64,000 bases of DNA from Paenactinomyces guangxiensis. GTDB taxonomy: Bacteria > Bacillota > Bacilli > Thermoactinomycetales > Thermoactinomycetaceae. The notes below the pieces were generated by a model. The model made no database searches. It was given only the letters and a program-made list of their open reading frames with translations, and was not told the DNA's origin. The stretch is from the NCBI RefSeq assembly GCF_016055185.1, contig NZ_JAECVR010000009.1, positions 62,001 through 126,000 of the forward strand, written 5' to 3'. This document shows positions 26,627 to 34,913 of this stretch, piece after piece; position 1 is the first letter of the stretch, and each line of letters begins with the position of its first letter. The translations under genes and the position numbers were made by a program.

Positions 26627-26802
26627 GTTTTAATCCTCTTAATGAGGTGTATCTCATTAATTCACTCCAATATAATGGTCCGGTTCATCATTTCAATGGC
26701 GTTTCAATCTTCTTGATGAAGTTGATTCGAAGGTGTGTCCAATGACGTGGCCCGTCTGAAGGGAGGTTTCAATCTTCTTGATGAAGTGTATCTCATTGAT
26801 AC
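26627..26802 (-). CRISPR. Degenerate CRISPR-like array, three repeat units
   Basis: Units start at 26627, 26701 and 26766, spaced 74 and 65 bp. Units 2 and 3 are identical over their first 22 bases (starting GTTTCAATCTTCTTGATGAA). Units 1 and 3 agree at 31 of 37 positions. Read on the minus strand the repeats end in GATTGAAAC, the 3' end common to type I-B and III repeats. The short stem is CTTC/GAAG in units 2 and 3 but CCTC/GAGG in unit 1, a compensatory change. Unit 2 diverges after base 22. No cas gene is present in the window, so this looks like a relic. Confidence 0.55.
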
Positions 26803-26844
26803 CGCAGACCTCAAAGTCCTTGGTGTACAAGGCTTTCGACACTC

Positions 26845-26894
26845 ATTTCCGAACACCTCCTGGACCTTCGCCGAAGCTGTAGGTGTTCGGAAAT
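26845..26894. repeat. Long inverted repeat with nested hairpin
   Basis: ATTTCCGAACACCT (26845-26858) is perfectly complementary to AGGTGTTCGGAAAT (26881-26894), enclosing CTTCG/CGAAG (26866-26870/26872-26876). No T-run follows on either strand. It lies just beyond the CRISPR-like units and 63 bases past the csaA stop. Confidence 0.65.
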
Positions 26895-26957
26895 CGAATC
26901 ACAAACTGCAAATTTCTATATGCGCAGGCCCAACTCTTATATCCAAACACCATCACA

Positions 26958-27293
26958 TCAATACACCCGGCTCCCCAATGGTGCATCATGCTCCAGTTGT
27001 AACAATGAAACTCCGCCTTCTTTAGACATAACTCCCAACACCAATACCTCCGACATGAAGTCCGCGATCTGCTTTGGCGGGAAATTGGTCACGGCGATCA
27101 CCTTTCTGCCTGGTAAGTCTTCCAGCTGATAGTGCTTGGTAATCTGTGCACTGGACTTTTTGATGCCGTATTCACCAAAATCTATCCACAGTTTGTATGC
27201 CGGGCGGCGGGCTTTTGGAAATTCTTCAGCGCGGATAATTTGTCCAACACGCATTTCCACTTTCTCAAAGTCATCATATGTACAAAGGCTCAT
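26958..27293 (-). CDS. csaA: Chaperone CsaA (tRNA-binding-domain protein)
   Basis: Homodimeric OB-fold protein of 111 residues, with the EMAP/tRNA-binding fold. Visible signatures are DFEKVEMRVGQIIRAEEFP near the start, LWIDFGEYGIKKSSAQIT, and GRKVIAVTNFPPKQIADFMSEVLVLG near the end. CsaA has export-chaperone activity in Bacillus. The start at 27293 (MSLCTYDDF) follows GAGGAG; an upstream in-frame ATG at 27317 lacks support. Confidence 0.93.
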   Translation of the reverse strand: MSLCTYDDFEKVEMRVGQIIRAEEFPKARRPAYKLWIDFGEYGIKKSSAQITKHYQLEDLPGRKVIAVTNFPPKQIADFMSEVLVLGVMSKEGGVSLLQLEHDAPLGSRVY

Positions 27294-27491
27294 AACAAAT
27301 CTCTCCTCTGAATACACTTGATCTTTATAGAATCAGCATCGATGGGGACGTGCTTTTCGCAAGTAAGAAACTACCTGACTATAAAATATATTAAACCATC
27401 TTACTTTTCTCTAAACAAGGGACAAGCCCTCTCCAATAAAAAAAGCGGGCAGAAAACTCCTGCCCGGCTGGCTCCATCCACTTACTATTTT

Positions 27492-27872
27492 TCACTTATG
27501 ACCGAATTGAACAGGCTCCAGGTGCTCTCTTTCTTCCTGAGTGTAAAGGCGGGAATGAATCAGAAAACGCACCCCGAGCGGAATTTCCAGTGAAAAGGAA
27601 GCACCGCGGCCTTTTGTCACATCGACGGTGATCTGGGTATGCTGCCAGTATTCAAATTGAGAACGGGACATGTAAAACGGGCATCCGTCGATTTCTCCCA
27701 GCAGGACATCGCTGCTTCCGACACGAAACTGTCCCTTTTTGAAACACATGGGCGAGGAGCCGTCACAACAGCCGCCGCTTTGATGAAACATCAGATCTCC
27801 GTTCTTTTCCCGAAGTTGTTTGATTACCTTTCTTGCTTCATCTGTAACAAGCACACGCTTCACACGTTCCAT
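27492..27872 (-). CDS. DUF779 family protein, acetaldehyde-dehydrogenase-associated
   Basis: A 126-residue member of DUF779, a family usually encoded next to acetaldehyde dehydrogenases. The Cys-rich segment QSGGCCDGSSPMCF (about residues 31-44) and the later DGCPFYMSRSQFEYW are the conserved parts and could bind metal. It follows the aldehyde dehydrogenase by 24 bases in the same direction, so it should share its sigma-54 promoter. Biochemical role unknown. Confidence 0.9.
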   Translation of the reverse strand: MERVKRVLVTDEARKVIKQLREKNGDLMFHQSGGCCDGSSPMCFKKGQFRVGSSDVLLGEIDGCPFYMSRSQFEYWQHTQITVDVTKGRGASFSLEIPLGVRFLIHSRLYTQEEREHLEPVQFGHK

Positions 27873-27896
27873 CCCGATTTCCCTCTTCCAATTTGT

Positions 27897-29429
27897 TTAA
27901 AAGAAACCCATGGCATTTTTATCATAGGAGATCAGCATATTTTTGGTCTGGCGGTAATGTTCCAGCATCATTTTATGGGTTTCGCGGCCGATTCCGGACT
28001 GTTTGTAACCACCGAATGCGGCATGAGCCGGATAGAGGTGATAACAGTTGACCCAGACCCGGCCTGCATCAATCTTGCGGGCAATTTGATAGGCCTGGTG
28101 CATGTCGCGGGTCCACAATCCGGCCCCTAATCCGTAAAGCGTATCGTTGGCAATCTCCAGCAATTCTTTCTCGTCTTTAAAGGTTGTGACTGAGACAACC
28201 GGGCCGAATATCTCTTCCTGAAAGATGCGCATTTTGTTATTTCCGGCAAAAACAGTCGGTTCAATGTAGAAGCCGTCTGGATAGCGCTCGTTTTGATACG
28301 CTTTTCCCCCGGCGAGACATTTGGCTCCTTCGTCCCGCCCCAGTGCCAGATAGCTTAAAATCTTTTCATACTGGTCGTTGGATGCCTGTGCTCCCATCAT
28401 GGTCCCCAGTTCCAGCGGGTCTCCCATTTTGATTTTGCTGACCCGGTCCAGCGCTTTCTCCATAAATGGGTCATAGATGGACTCCTGGATCAACGCCCGG
28501 GAAGGACAGGTACATACTTCACCCTGGTTGAGGGCAAACATGGTGAACCCTTCGAGCGCTTTGTCCAAAAAGGCATCATCCCGGCTAAATACACTTTCAG
28601 TGAAGATATTGGGCGATTTCCCCCCCAGCTCCAGGGTAACCGGCTTGATGTTTTCTGACGCATATTGCATAATCAGGCGCCCGGTGGTTGTTTCTCCGGT
28701 AAAAGCCACTTTTCCGACGCGCGGCGATGTAGCGAGCGGTTGTCCCGCCTCCGGACCATATCCATTGACAATATTGAGGACACCCGGCGGGAGCAGGTCT
28801 GCAATCAGCTCGGCAAACAGAAGGACGGTGACCGGAGTTTGTTCCGCCGGTTTAAGGACGACACAGTTTCCGGCCGCCAATGCGGGAGCCAGTTTCCACG
28901 CCGCCATCAGCAACGGGAAGTTCCAGGGGATAATTTGCCCAACCACTCCAATCGGCTCTTTGATATGCATGGAAAGCGTATGGGCATCCAGCTCCGAAAC
29001 GCCGCTTTCCTCTCCGCGGATCACCCCGGCAAAATAACGAAAATGGTCAATCGCCAGCGGAAGATCCGCATTTAATGTCTCCCGGATCGGCTTTCCGTTG
29101 TCCCACGTCTCGGAAAGGGCAAATTTTTGCAGATTTTCTTCCAGACGATCCGCAATTTTGAGCAATATATTGCTCCGCTCAGCGGGAGAGGTATTTCCCC
29201 ACTTCTCTCTCACTTCATGCGCCTTTGTTAAAGCCAGATCAATATCTTCCTTTTGTGAACGGGCCACTTTGGTAAATACCTGGCCATTAACCGGAGAATA
29301 ATTGTCAAAGTATTCCCCGCCAAGAGGAGCCACCCATTCCCCTCCGATGAAATTATCGTACCTGGGTTTGTACTGAACCAGGCTTCCCTCCGTATTGGGG
29401 GCTTTGTAGCTGGACAGAGTCATGCTCAT
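27897..29429 (-). CDS. NAD-dependent aldehyde dehydrogenase (acetaldehyde dehydrogenase type)
   Basis: Aldehyde dehydrogenase of 510 residues oxidising acetaldehyde or related aldehydes to acids. The nucleotide-binding ending [11 protein letters not shown], catalytic Glu in [13 protein letters not shown] and catalytic Cys in [15 protein letters not shown] (about residue 300) are visible. The [11 protein letters not shown] form and the C-terminal [18 protein letters not shown] match AcoD/ExaC-type enzymes. The start at 29429 (MSMTLSSY) has GGAGG upstream. A sigma-54 promoter lies 53-69 bases upstream and a sigma-54 activator gene is divergent. Confidence 0.93.
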   Translation of the reverse strand: MSMTLSSYKAPNTEGSLVQYKPRYDNFIGGEWVAPLGGEYFDNYSPVNGQVFTKVARSQKEDIDLALTKAHEVREKWGNTSPAERSNILLKIADRLEENLQKFALSETWDNGKPIRETLNADLPLAIDHFRYFAGVIRGEESGVSELDAHTLSMHIKEPIGVVGQIIPWNFPLLMAAWKLAPALAAGNCVVLKPAEQTPVTVLLFAELIADLLPPGVLNIVNGYGPEAGQPLATSPRVGKVAFTGETTTGRLIMQYASENIKPVTLELGGKSPNIFTESVFSRDDAFLDKALEGFTMFALNQGEVCTCPSRALIQESIYDPFMEKALDRVSKIKMGDPLELGTMMGAQASNDQYEKILSYLALGRDEGAKCLAGGKAYQNERYPDGFYIEPTVFAGNNKMRIFQEEIFGPVVSVTTFKDEKELLEIANDTLYGLGAGLWTRDMHQAYQIARKIDAGRVWVNCYHLYPAHAAFGGYKQSGIGRETHKMMLEHYRQTKNMLISYDKNAMGFF

Positions 29430-29481
29430 GATGGGCCATCCTCCTTCATATTTGTAAGATGATCGTTCATTTAAATATAAT

Positions 29482-29498
29482 TGCAAAAAATATGCCAA
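29482..29498 (-). promoter_or_regulatory. Sigma-54 (-24/-12) promoter of the aldehyde dehydrogenase
   Basis: On the minus strand TGGCAT (29497-29492), five bases, then TTGCA match the SigL/RpoN consensus TGGCAC-N5-TTGCW at all but one key position. The position and direction fit the dehydrogenase, and a sigma-54 activator gene is adjacent. Confidence 0.82.
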
Positions 29499-29539
29499 CT
29501 CGTTTTTAAAGAGATCAGGCGCTACTTCTGCCGGATCGC

Positions 29540-29596
29540 TGTTCCGCTATTGTTCCACTGTTTCAAATCGGCACATGTTACTGTCCCGCTATCATT
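29540..29596. promoter_or_regulatory. Three direct repeats, likely binding sites for the sigma-54 activator
   Basis: TGTTCCGCTAT (29540), TGTTCCACTGT (29551) and TGTCCCGCTAT (29582) are similar 11-mers. The first and third agree over 13 of 15 bases and are 42 bp apart, about four helical turns; the second is one turn from the first. They lie 42-100 bp upstream of the sigma-54 promoter, the usual enhancer range, and the last touches the regulator's own -35 box. Confidence 0.6.
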
Positions 29597-29623
29597 GATA
29601 GCTCCAAACAGATTCGTTATAAT
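29595..29623 (+). promoter_or_regulatory. Sigma-A promoter of the sigma-54 activator gene
   Basis: TTGATA (29595-29600) and TATAAT (29618-29623) are exactly 17 bases apart. Transcription from here starts near 29630, downstream of all ATG codons earlier in the open frame, which supports the TTG start at 29673. The overlap with an activator-type repeat suggests autoregulation. Confidence 0.65.
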
Positions 29624-29672
29624 TATAATGGGCTTAATATTCAAAAAAATAGAAAGGGGAGACTCGAACCAC

Positions 29673-31610
29673 TTGAATATGGATCTGTCGAATATTCCCC
29701 CGTCTTTAATCTCTTCATGGAAACGAAGCGAAAATTTCGGAGTAGATCCCTGTCATGTAAACGATGACCTTTTATCCGGAGGGGAATTAACGGAACGCAG
29801 AGAGCGAATGAAAGAACTGCTGGAATCATCGGCAAACATTCTCAGCCAGCTTTATGAACCATTGAGAAGCCATCTTTTTATGCTGGTTTTATCAGATCTG
29901 GACGGATATATCGTGGCCAAATGGGGCGACCCTCCTTTTACGGACCGGGCCCGGCAAGTATGGCTGGACATCGGTGCCAACTGGAGGGAAGATATTAAAG
30001 GAACCAATGCCATAGGAACCGCTCTTTCCGAACAAAAACCGGTAAGTGTCCGGGGAGAGGAACACTACTGCCAGGAAAACCGCTTTTTAACCTGCTATGC
30101 TTCTCCCTTATTTTCTTCCACCGGCGAGTTGCTGGGCATTTTGGATGTCAGCGGTGATGCCCGTCTGCATCATTCCCACACATTGGGGATGGTAGTGGCG
30201 GCGGCCCATGCCTGCCAAACACAACTTTTGCTCAGGCGCACAGAGCAGGAGCTGGTTCTTCATTTACAGGAACTGAACGCCATCACAGAAAGAACGCCCC
30301 AGCCTCTTATATCTGTGAATGCTGATGGAATCATCACCAGAATCAACCGGGAAGCCGCGGGACTGCTGCGTCTCCCGCAAACAAAATGTATCGGTCAGCC
30401 GCTTTCCCGCTGGTTTGGGCAAAAAAACACACAAAAAATCCTTTCTTCACAGAACTCCACTTCGCTGCATCTGAATGTCAAATCTGATCTTCAGCCGGGC
30501 AAACAGCAGTCATGGCTGATTCAGCCCGTCATGGATCATAGAAAGAAAATTTTCCGTGTTCTGTTGAGCCCGGGGAAACCTCTACATACAATTAAACAGG
30601 AAACGGCTACGCCTTGCTCAGTCCCCGGGAAAAATCCGGACCCATCCGGGTCGGGCAGCTTCTGCCATTGTCCCGAGACCGCAAAAATATATCAATTTGC
30701 CCGCCGGGTAGCGAAAACAGATTCTTCCATTCTTATTTGTGGTGAAACAGGAACAGGGAAAGACGTTCTGGCCAGGGAAATCCATCGTGCCAGCGGAAGA
30801 AAAGGATCGTTTATCGCGATTAACTGCGGAGCGATTCCCGAGACATTGATCGAGTCTGAATTGTTTGGTTACGAAAAAGGAGCTTTTACAGGAGCGCGAA
30901 CGGAAGGCCGGAAGGGAAAATTTGAAGCCGCTGCAAAGGGAACCCTGTTTTTGGACGAAATTGGGGAAATGCCCTTAACATCACAGGCATCTCTGTTAAG
31001 AGTGCTGGAGGATAAGACGGTTACACGTATCGGGTCCAACCGCCCGATTCACACAGATGTACGAATCCTGGCGGCAACAAATAAACAGCTTTCCCAGGAG
31101 GTGGCAAAGGGGCGATTCCGTGCTGATCTCTATTACCGCCTGCGTGAGATTGAGATCCTCCTGCCACCGCTTAGAGAGCGCTCAGATTTATACCAATTGG
31201 CGGAGTATTTTCTGGAGCAGGTGGTGCAGGAACTGGGAGATGTCTCCTTGTCTTTTCATCCCAATACCTGCAAGCAGCTTTCCCAATATGACTGGCCGGG
31301 TAACATCCGGGAATTGCGCCAGGTGATTCGTCAGGCGGCATACCATGCCTGTTTTTCAAGGGAATCTCCTGTCATCACAAAGGATGACCTATCCCTTACC
31401 CAGACACTCTGCCAACCTTTGCAACCCCATCACTCTCAGGGGATCTTAAATGACTATGAGGAAGAGGCGATCGCCCGGACCATTCGGGCAACCGGGGGAA
31501 ACTTAACAGCAACTGCACGCCTGCTGGGGATCGGCCGGACCACCCTGTATCGTAAGCTATCCCAATATCCAAGGCTGAAACAGTTGAAAGAACAGTTTAA
31601 AACAGAGTAG
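29673..31610 (+). CDS. Sigma-54-dependent transcriptional activator (AcoR-like)
   Basis: Enhancer-binding protein of about 645 residues. Order of domains: N-terminal GAF-like sensor (SDLDGYIVAKWGDPPF to GILDVSGDARLHH), a PAS-like segment (ISVNADGIITRINREAAGLL), AAA+ ATPase with GETGTGKDVLAREIH, the sigma-54-contacting GAFTGAR loop and GTLFLDEIGEMP, then a Fis-type HTH (NLTATARLLGIGRTTLYRKL). The family activates acetoin or aldehyde/alcohol genes. The TTG at 29673 has GGGGAG 11 bases upstream and lies after the promoter; ATG 29679 is an alternative. It is divergent from its likely target, the aldehyde dehydrogenase. Confidence 0.93.
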   Translation: MNMDLSNIPPSLISSWKRSENFGVDPCHVNDDLLSGGELTERRERMKELLESSANILSQLYEPLRSHLFMLVLSDLDGYIVAKWGDPPFTDRARQVWLDIGANWREDIKGTNAIGTALSEQKPVSVRGEEHYCQENRFLTCYASPLFSSTGELLGILDVSGDARLHHSHTLGMVVAAAHACQTQLLLRRTEQELVLHLQELNAITERTPQPLISVNADGIITRINREAAGLLRLPQTKCIGQPLSRWFGQKNTQKILSSQNSTSLHLNVKSDLQPGKQQSWLIQPVMDHRKKIFRVLLSPGKPLHTIKQETATPCSVPGKNPDPSGSGSFCHCPETAKIYQFARRVAKTDSSILICGETGTGKDVLAREIHRASGRKGSFIAINCGAIPETLIESELFGYEKGAFTGARTEGRKGKFEAAAKGTLFLDEIGEMPLTSQASLLRVLEDKTVTRIGSNRPIHTDVRILAATNKQLSQEVAKGRFRADLYYRLREIEILLPPLRERSDLYQLAEYFLEQVVQELGDVSLSFHPNTCKQLSQYDWPGNIRELRQVIRQAAYHACFSRESPVITKDDLSLTQTLCQPLQPHHSQGILNDYEEEAIARTIRATGGNLTATARLLGIGRTTLYRKLSQYPRLKQLKEQFKTE

Positions 31611-31887
31611 AAACCATTTCCAAATACATTCAAAGCTGATTATCGTTGTTTGCTTCATTCCGGTGCCGGCCCAAGTCATAAATCAGCTTACAAAAATGAA
31701 TGTATCAACTCCCCGAGGTGAAAATCACTCCAAATTTTACGGCTATTTTCTTCACAATTGCCAGAGGGAGACAGATTTCTTCCCGCCTCTGATCGGTACC
31801 CTGGACAAAATGGAAAATCTGTCTCTTCATTGCGTTAGCAATCTTTCATCCCGGGGATATGTCACCCGGCCATACCCATCACTGCTC
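31611..31887. other. Intergenic space with 11-bp inverted repeat
   Basis: No gene is supported in this gap between convergent genes. GAGACAGATTT (31768-31778) pairs perfectly with AAATCTGTCTC (31815-31825) around a 36-base loop. No T-run follows, so it is not a standard terminator. Confidence 0.45.
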
Positions 31888-33167
31888 CTATCCCTGGGCT
31901 GCTGCTTTTTCTTCCTTTTTGACAGGAGCAGGGCTTTTTTGTTTCCAAATCAGTTTTTGAAAGGCAACCGCCAGTAAACCTAACACAAATACAATCAAAC
32001 CGACCAGGACATACACCTGACTCACACCGATCAGATGAACGAGGCCTCCTCCGATTAAAGGTGCGATAATCATTACTGTGCTGGAGAGTGAATTTTCAAT
32101 GCCAAACACTCTTCCCGTCGCCTTTTTCTCAGTTTCCTTCTGTAAAATGACGTTGAAGGAAACAAAAAACAGACCGACACCAACCCCCGCCACAAACGAT
32201 ATCAAAAACCCGAACATCAAGGGTGTGCCGGGTGTAAATAAGCCGATGAAACCAAATCCAAATCCGATAAGACTCAGTCCCCCGCCAAGTACCCACCCAT
32301 ACCGCAACTCCCTGACGCGTTGAATCCACATGGCCCCCAGTACTCCCCCAAGGCCAACCACTGAAATGATCCAGCCCATATACTCCGGAGAATGAGGAAA
32401 AAGTTCACGAAATAAAACCGGAAACTGGGCGTCGACTAATTGGATGACCGTCATTCCCAGCATGCCGTATATTAAGGTAAAAAAATAATTTTTCGCTTCA
32501 GGACATACTTCCATCCCTCCAGCCAGGTGCCCCACAGATGTCCATTCTTCCCTGCTTTCTCCGTACGGGTCCGACTCTGTCCACCCTCCTCCACCTTTCC
32601 CGCACTTAACAAAATCAATGCCGAACAAAGGCTGTTAACAGCTTTAATGGCCATGCAAGCCTGCGGAGAAATCACTGTAATTAACATTCCGCCCGCCAAC
32701 GGCCCCACAATTTTTCCCGCCTGGTTCAACAACCCGTTTAAAGCGGTTGCTTTTGTCAGTAACTCTTCACGGACAACCCGTTTGGTTAACGATTGCTGGG
32801 CTGGATAGAAAAAAACAGTAAAAGCGGAACGCAAAGTGAGAAGAAAGAGCAGCCAGTAGATATTGGGAACAAACATAAGCAAAAATGTGACGATGGCTAT
32901 GAGGATATCCGCCGCTATCATAATGTGTATTTTTTTCAAGCGGTCGGCGGCCACCCCTGCCCATGACCCGAGCAAAATTCCCGGCAAAGCATAGGTAATG
33001 GGGATCAAACTGACAAGAAAAGGGTCCGCTTTCCAGGTATAACCGACCAATACAGAGACGGCAATCAGATCAAGATACACACCAAAAATAGAAATGGAAT
33101 AAGCTGAAAACATCCTAATAAAAATCCATTTCTTCCAAATACTTTCCGTATGCACTGGTTTTACCAT
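31888..33167 (-). pseudogene. MFS drug/metabolite transporter split by a frameshift
   Basis: Two overlapping frames make one major-facilitator protein. The first (32472-33167) has the N-terminal helices and the motif GSWAGVAADRLKKIHIM (MFS motif A). The second (up to 31888) supplies the C-terminal six helices from NYFFTLIYGMLGMTVIQ to VLGLLAVAFQKLIW. The switch lies at an A7 run on the plus strand (32479-32485): one more base would join LKRKIIF to TLIYGML. Either a real mutation, a variable homopolymer or a sequencing error is possible. Combined length about 415 residues is normal for the family. The regulator gene upstream suggests a locally controlled exporter. Confidence 0.8.
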
Positions 33168-33172
33168 ATAAA

Positions 33173-33211
33173 AAACCCCCCGTTATGTTTTTTTTAGATT
33201 AACAGGGGTTT
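33173..33211 (-). terminator. Hairpin between regulator and MFS genes (terminator/attenuator)
   Basis: AAACCCC (33173-33179) pairs with GGGGTTT (33205-33211), and GTTA with TAAC inside. On the minus strand the stem is followed by TTTTTTATAT, ending 12 bases past the regulator stop. Its 3' arm contains the G-run that serves as ribosome site of the MFS gene, so folding would also block translation. Confidence 0.65.
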
Positions 33212-33223
33212 GTCAGAAGAATA

Positions 33224-34357
33224 TCAGAGGAGATGTTTATCTAAAAAAAGTTCCACTTCCCGGCCTCTTCCTTTAAGTTTATACTTCAGTAACAGCTGAT
33301 CCCAAATTTTATGATATTTCGTTTCTATTTCAGCAATATTGATAAGCCTGGCGGACTGGAACAAAATATGGTGAAGGAAAAGAAGCATATTGGCTGCCAT
33401 GTGAGTCTCCTGCATGATGTCCCATCCTTGATCAATCAGCCATTTCCCTTCTTCTGTCTTTCCAGAATAAATAGAAAAAATGCCCTTTAACAAGTGATAA
33501 TAACCAAGCTCCCGGAGATAAGGCGTTTTAGTAAGTTTCTCCTTGATTTGCCTGAGCTGTTTTTCTGCTTTCTCCCACTCACCTGCCAGCATCAAGCCTC
33601 TGCATTCCGTCAACGCCACCAGAATCACAAAATCGGACAATCCGTACTGTTTAACTGTTTTGTGGATCGAATCAAACCGGCTCAGTGCTTCACTGATCTC
33701 TCCCGCATCCAACATGATTTCAATGACCGTGTGAATTTCTACTTCCAGTTGAAAAAGATCCGGCAGCAGCTTTTTTTCCATCGCGTTATGAAAATAAAAC
33801 AATGTTTTTTCCGGATTAAATTCTGTGATGTAGTGACCATAACAAAGATAATAAATCCGTTCACCCAGCGGGATTTCATCGTTAGTCAAAAACCACTCAA
33901 AATCGCCCAGGCAGCCCTTAATAAAACCCAGGTAAGGAAAAGTGAGGTGAAACCCCAGCTCCTTCTGATTTTCAGCGAGAACTTGCAAAGATTTACCCCG
34001 CCCATCACGATGGTATTTCTTCCAAAGTTCATAAATGTGTCCTGTCATTTCCGACTCATAAACAGCAGGTACCAGGTTAATCATAAGCCGGTAACCCCGT
34101 CCCCTCACGGTTTCGATCCGGAGTACCCCGTCCAATTCTTTAATCTTCTTCCGTATACGATAAACATGGTCATCAACCGTTCGATCTACGGGCGCATCCA
34201 TTTTCCACACTTGATCGAGCAATTGACTCCGTGAAAATGTTTTTCCTGGATATTGGAAGAAAAATTCCAACAAAGAAAACTCTTTCGGCAACAAATATAT
34301 TTTTTTCGACCGATATTCCATACACTGCTCGTCTGGATTCAATTTTATAGGAAACAT
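33224..34357 (-). CDS. Winged-helix transcriptional regulator with TPR-like helical domain
   Basis: A 377-residue protein. Residues about 5-95 form an OmpR/PhoB-type winged helix (LLPKEFSLLEFFFQYPGKTF, VDRTVDDHVYRIRKKI, ETVRGRGYRLMI). No receiver domain is present. Residues from about 110 are a helical array resembling tetratricopeptide repeats (YYLCYGHYITEFNPEKTLFY, ALTECRGLMLAGEWEKAEKQ). This build is that of SARP/CadC-like one-component activators that sense through the repeat domain. It precedes an MFS gene in the same direction, its probable target. The inducer is unknown. Confidence 0.8.
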   Translation of the reverse strand: MFPIKLNPDEQCMEYRSKKIYLLPKEFSLLEFFFQYPGKTFSRSQLLDQVWKMDAPVDRTVDDHVYRIRKKIKELDGVLRIETVRGRGYRLMINLVPAVYESEMTGHIYELWKKYHRDGRGKSLQVLAENQKELGFHLTFPYLGFIKGCLGDFEWFLTNDEIPLGERIYYLCYGHYITEFNPEKTLFYFHNAMEKKLLPDLFQLEVEIHTVIEIMLDAGEISEALSRFDSIHKTVKQYGLSDFVILVALTECRGLMLAGEWEKAEKQLRQIKEKLTKTPYLRELGYYHLLKGIFSIYSGKTEEGKWLIDQGWDIMQETHMAANMLLFLHHILFQSARLINIAEIETKYHKIWDQLLLKYKLKGRGREVELFLDKHLL

Positions 34358-34476
34358 CTTATAACCCCTGCCAAATGATCTTAGACATCAGTTTTATTTT
34401 ACTTATAAGTGATTTCATTTTACAGACGATTATTGGAAAAAATAAATCCTAACAAAGAGCGGTTAGGAGTTTTTTT

Positions 34477-34848
34477 ATGAAAAAAGCAACCATCATCTTT
34501 CTGTGTATGCTGGTATCATTATTCTGCATATCGGCATCCGTTCGCACCGGGGATGACAAAACGAGAGAAACGCTGATCACCAACGCATTTAAAACCACGC
34601 TTACCCGGGCGGTTGACGATGCGATTGTCGGATATTACGGAAAGAGGCAGAAAAGCTTTTCGGTTCCAGACATTAAAATCAAAGAGATTGAGGAAACGAT
34701 GAAAGGGGGCTACTCTTTTTTATGTAAATTAGAAGTTCCTACCTATGAGGGACAGCATGATCCTCCGTATGGACTGGAGAAGATCACACTGGAGATCGGG
34801 CCGGCCGGGGTATCCGTCTTGAAATTTGAACATGAGGATGTTCCTTAA
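34477..34848 (+). CDS. DUF3888 family exported protein
   Basis: A 123-residue protein with an N-terminal signal peptide (KKATIIFLCMLVSLFCISAS). The mature part matches the DUF3888 pattern: LITNAFKTTLTRAVDDAIVGYYG, then an acidic beta-rich half with QHDPPYGLEKITLEI. A Cys near the signal end (FCISA) is not in a clear lipobox. The upstream AGAGCGGTTAGGAG gives the ribosome site. Function is unknown; single-gene unit closed by a strong terminator. Confidence 0.8.
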   Translation: MKKATIIFLCMLVSLFCISASVRTGDDKTRETLITNAFKTTLTRAVDDAIVGYYGKRQKSFSVPDIKIKEIEETMKGGYSFLCKLEVPTYEGQHDPPYGLEKITLEIGPAGVSVLKFEHEDVP

Positions 34849-34855
34849 AAAATAT

Positions 34856-34890
34856 AAACCAACATTCCGGTTGTCGGGTGTTGGTTTTTT
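34856..34890 (+). terminator. Rho-independent terminator after DUF3888 gene
   Basis: AACCAACA (34857-34864) pairs with TGTTGGTT from 34879, followed by a run of T. It starts 8 bases after the stop codon. Confidence 0.88.
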
Positions 34891-34913
34891 TCTTTTGCGT
34901 TTTGTTTTGCCGG

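Noticed and set aside
32774-32964. Small frames inside the MFS region
   Set aside because: They lie in shadow frames of the two transporter halves and have no start signals.
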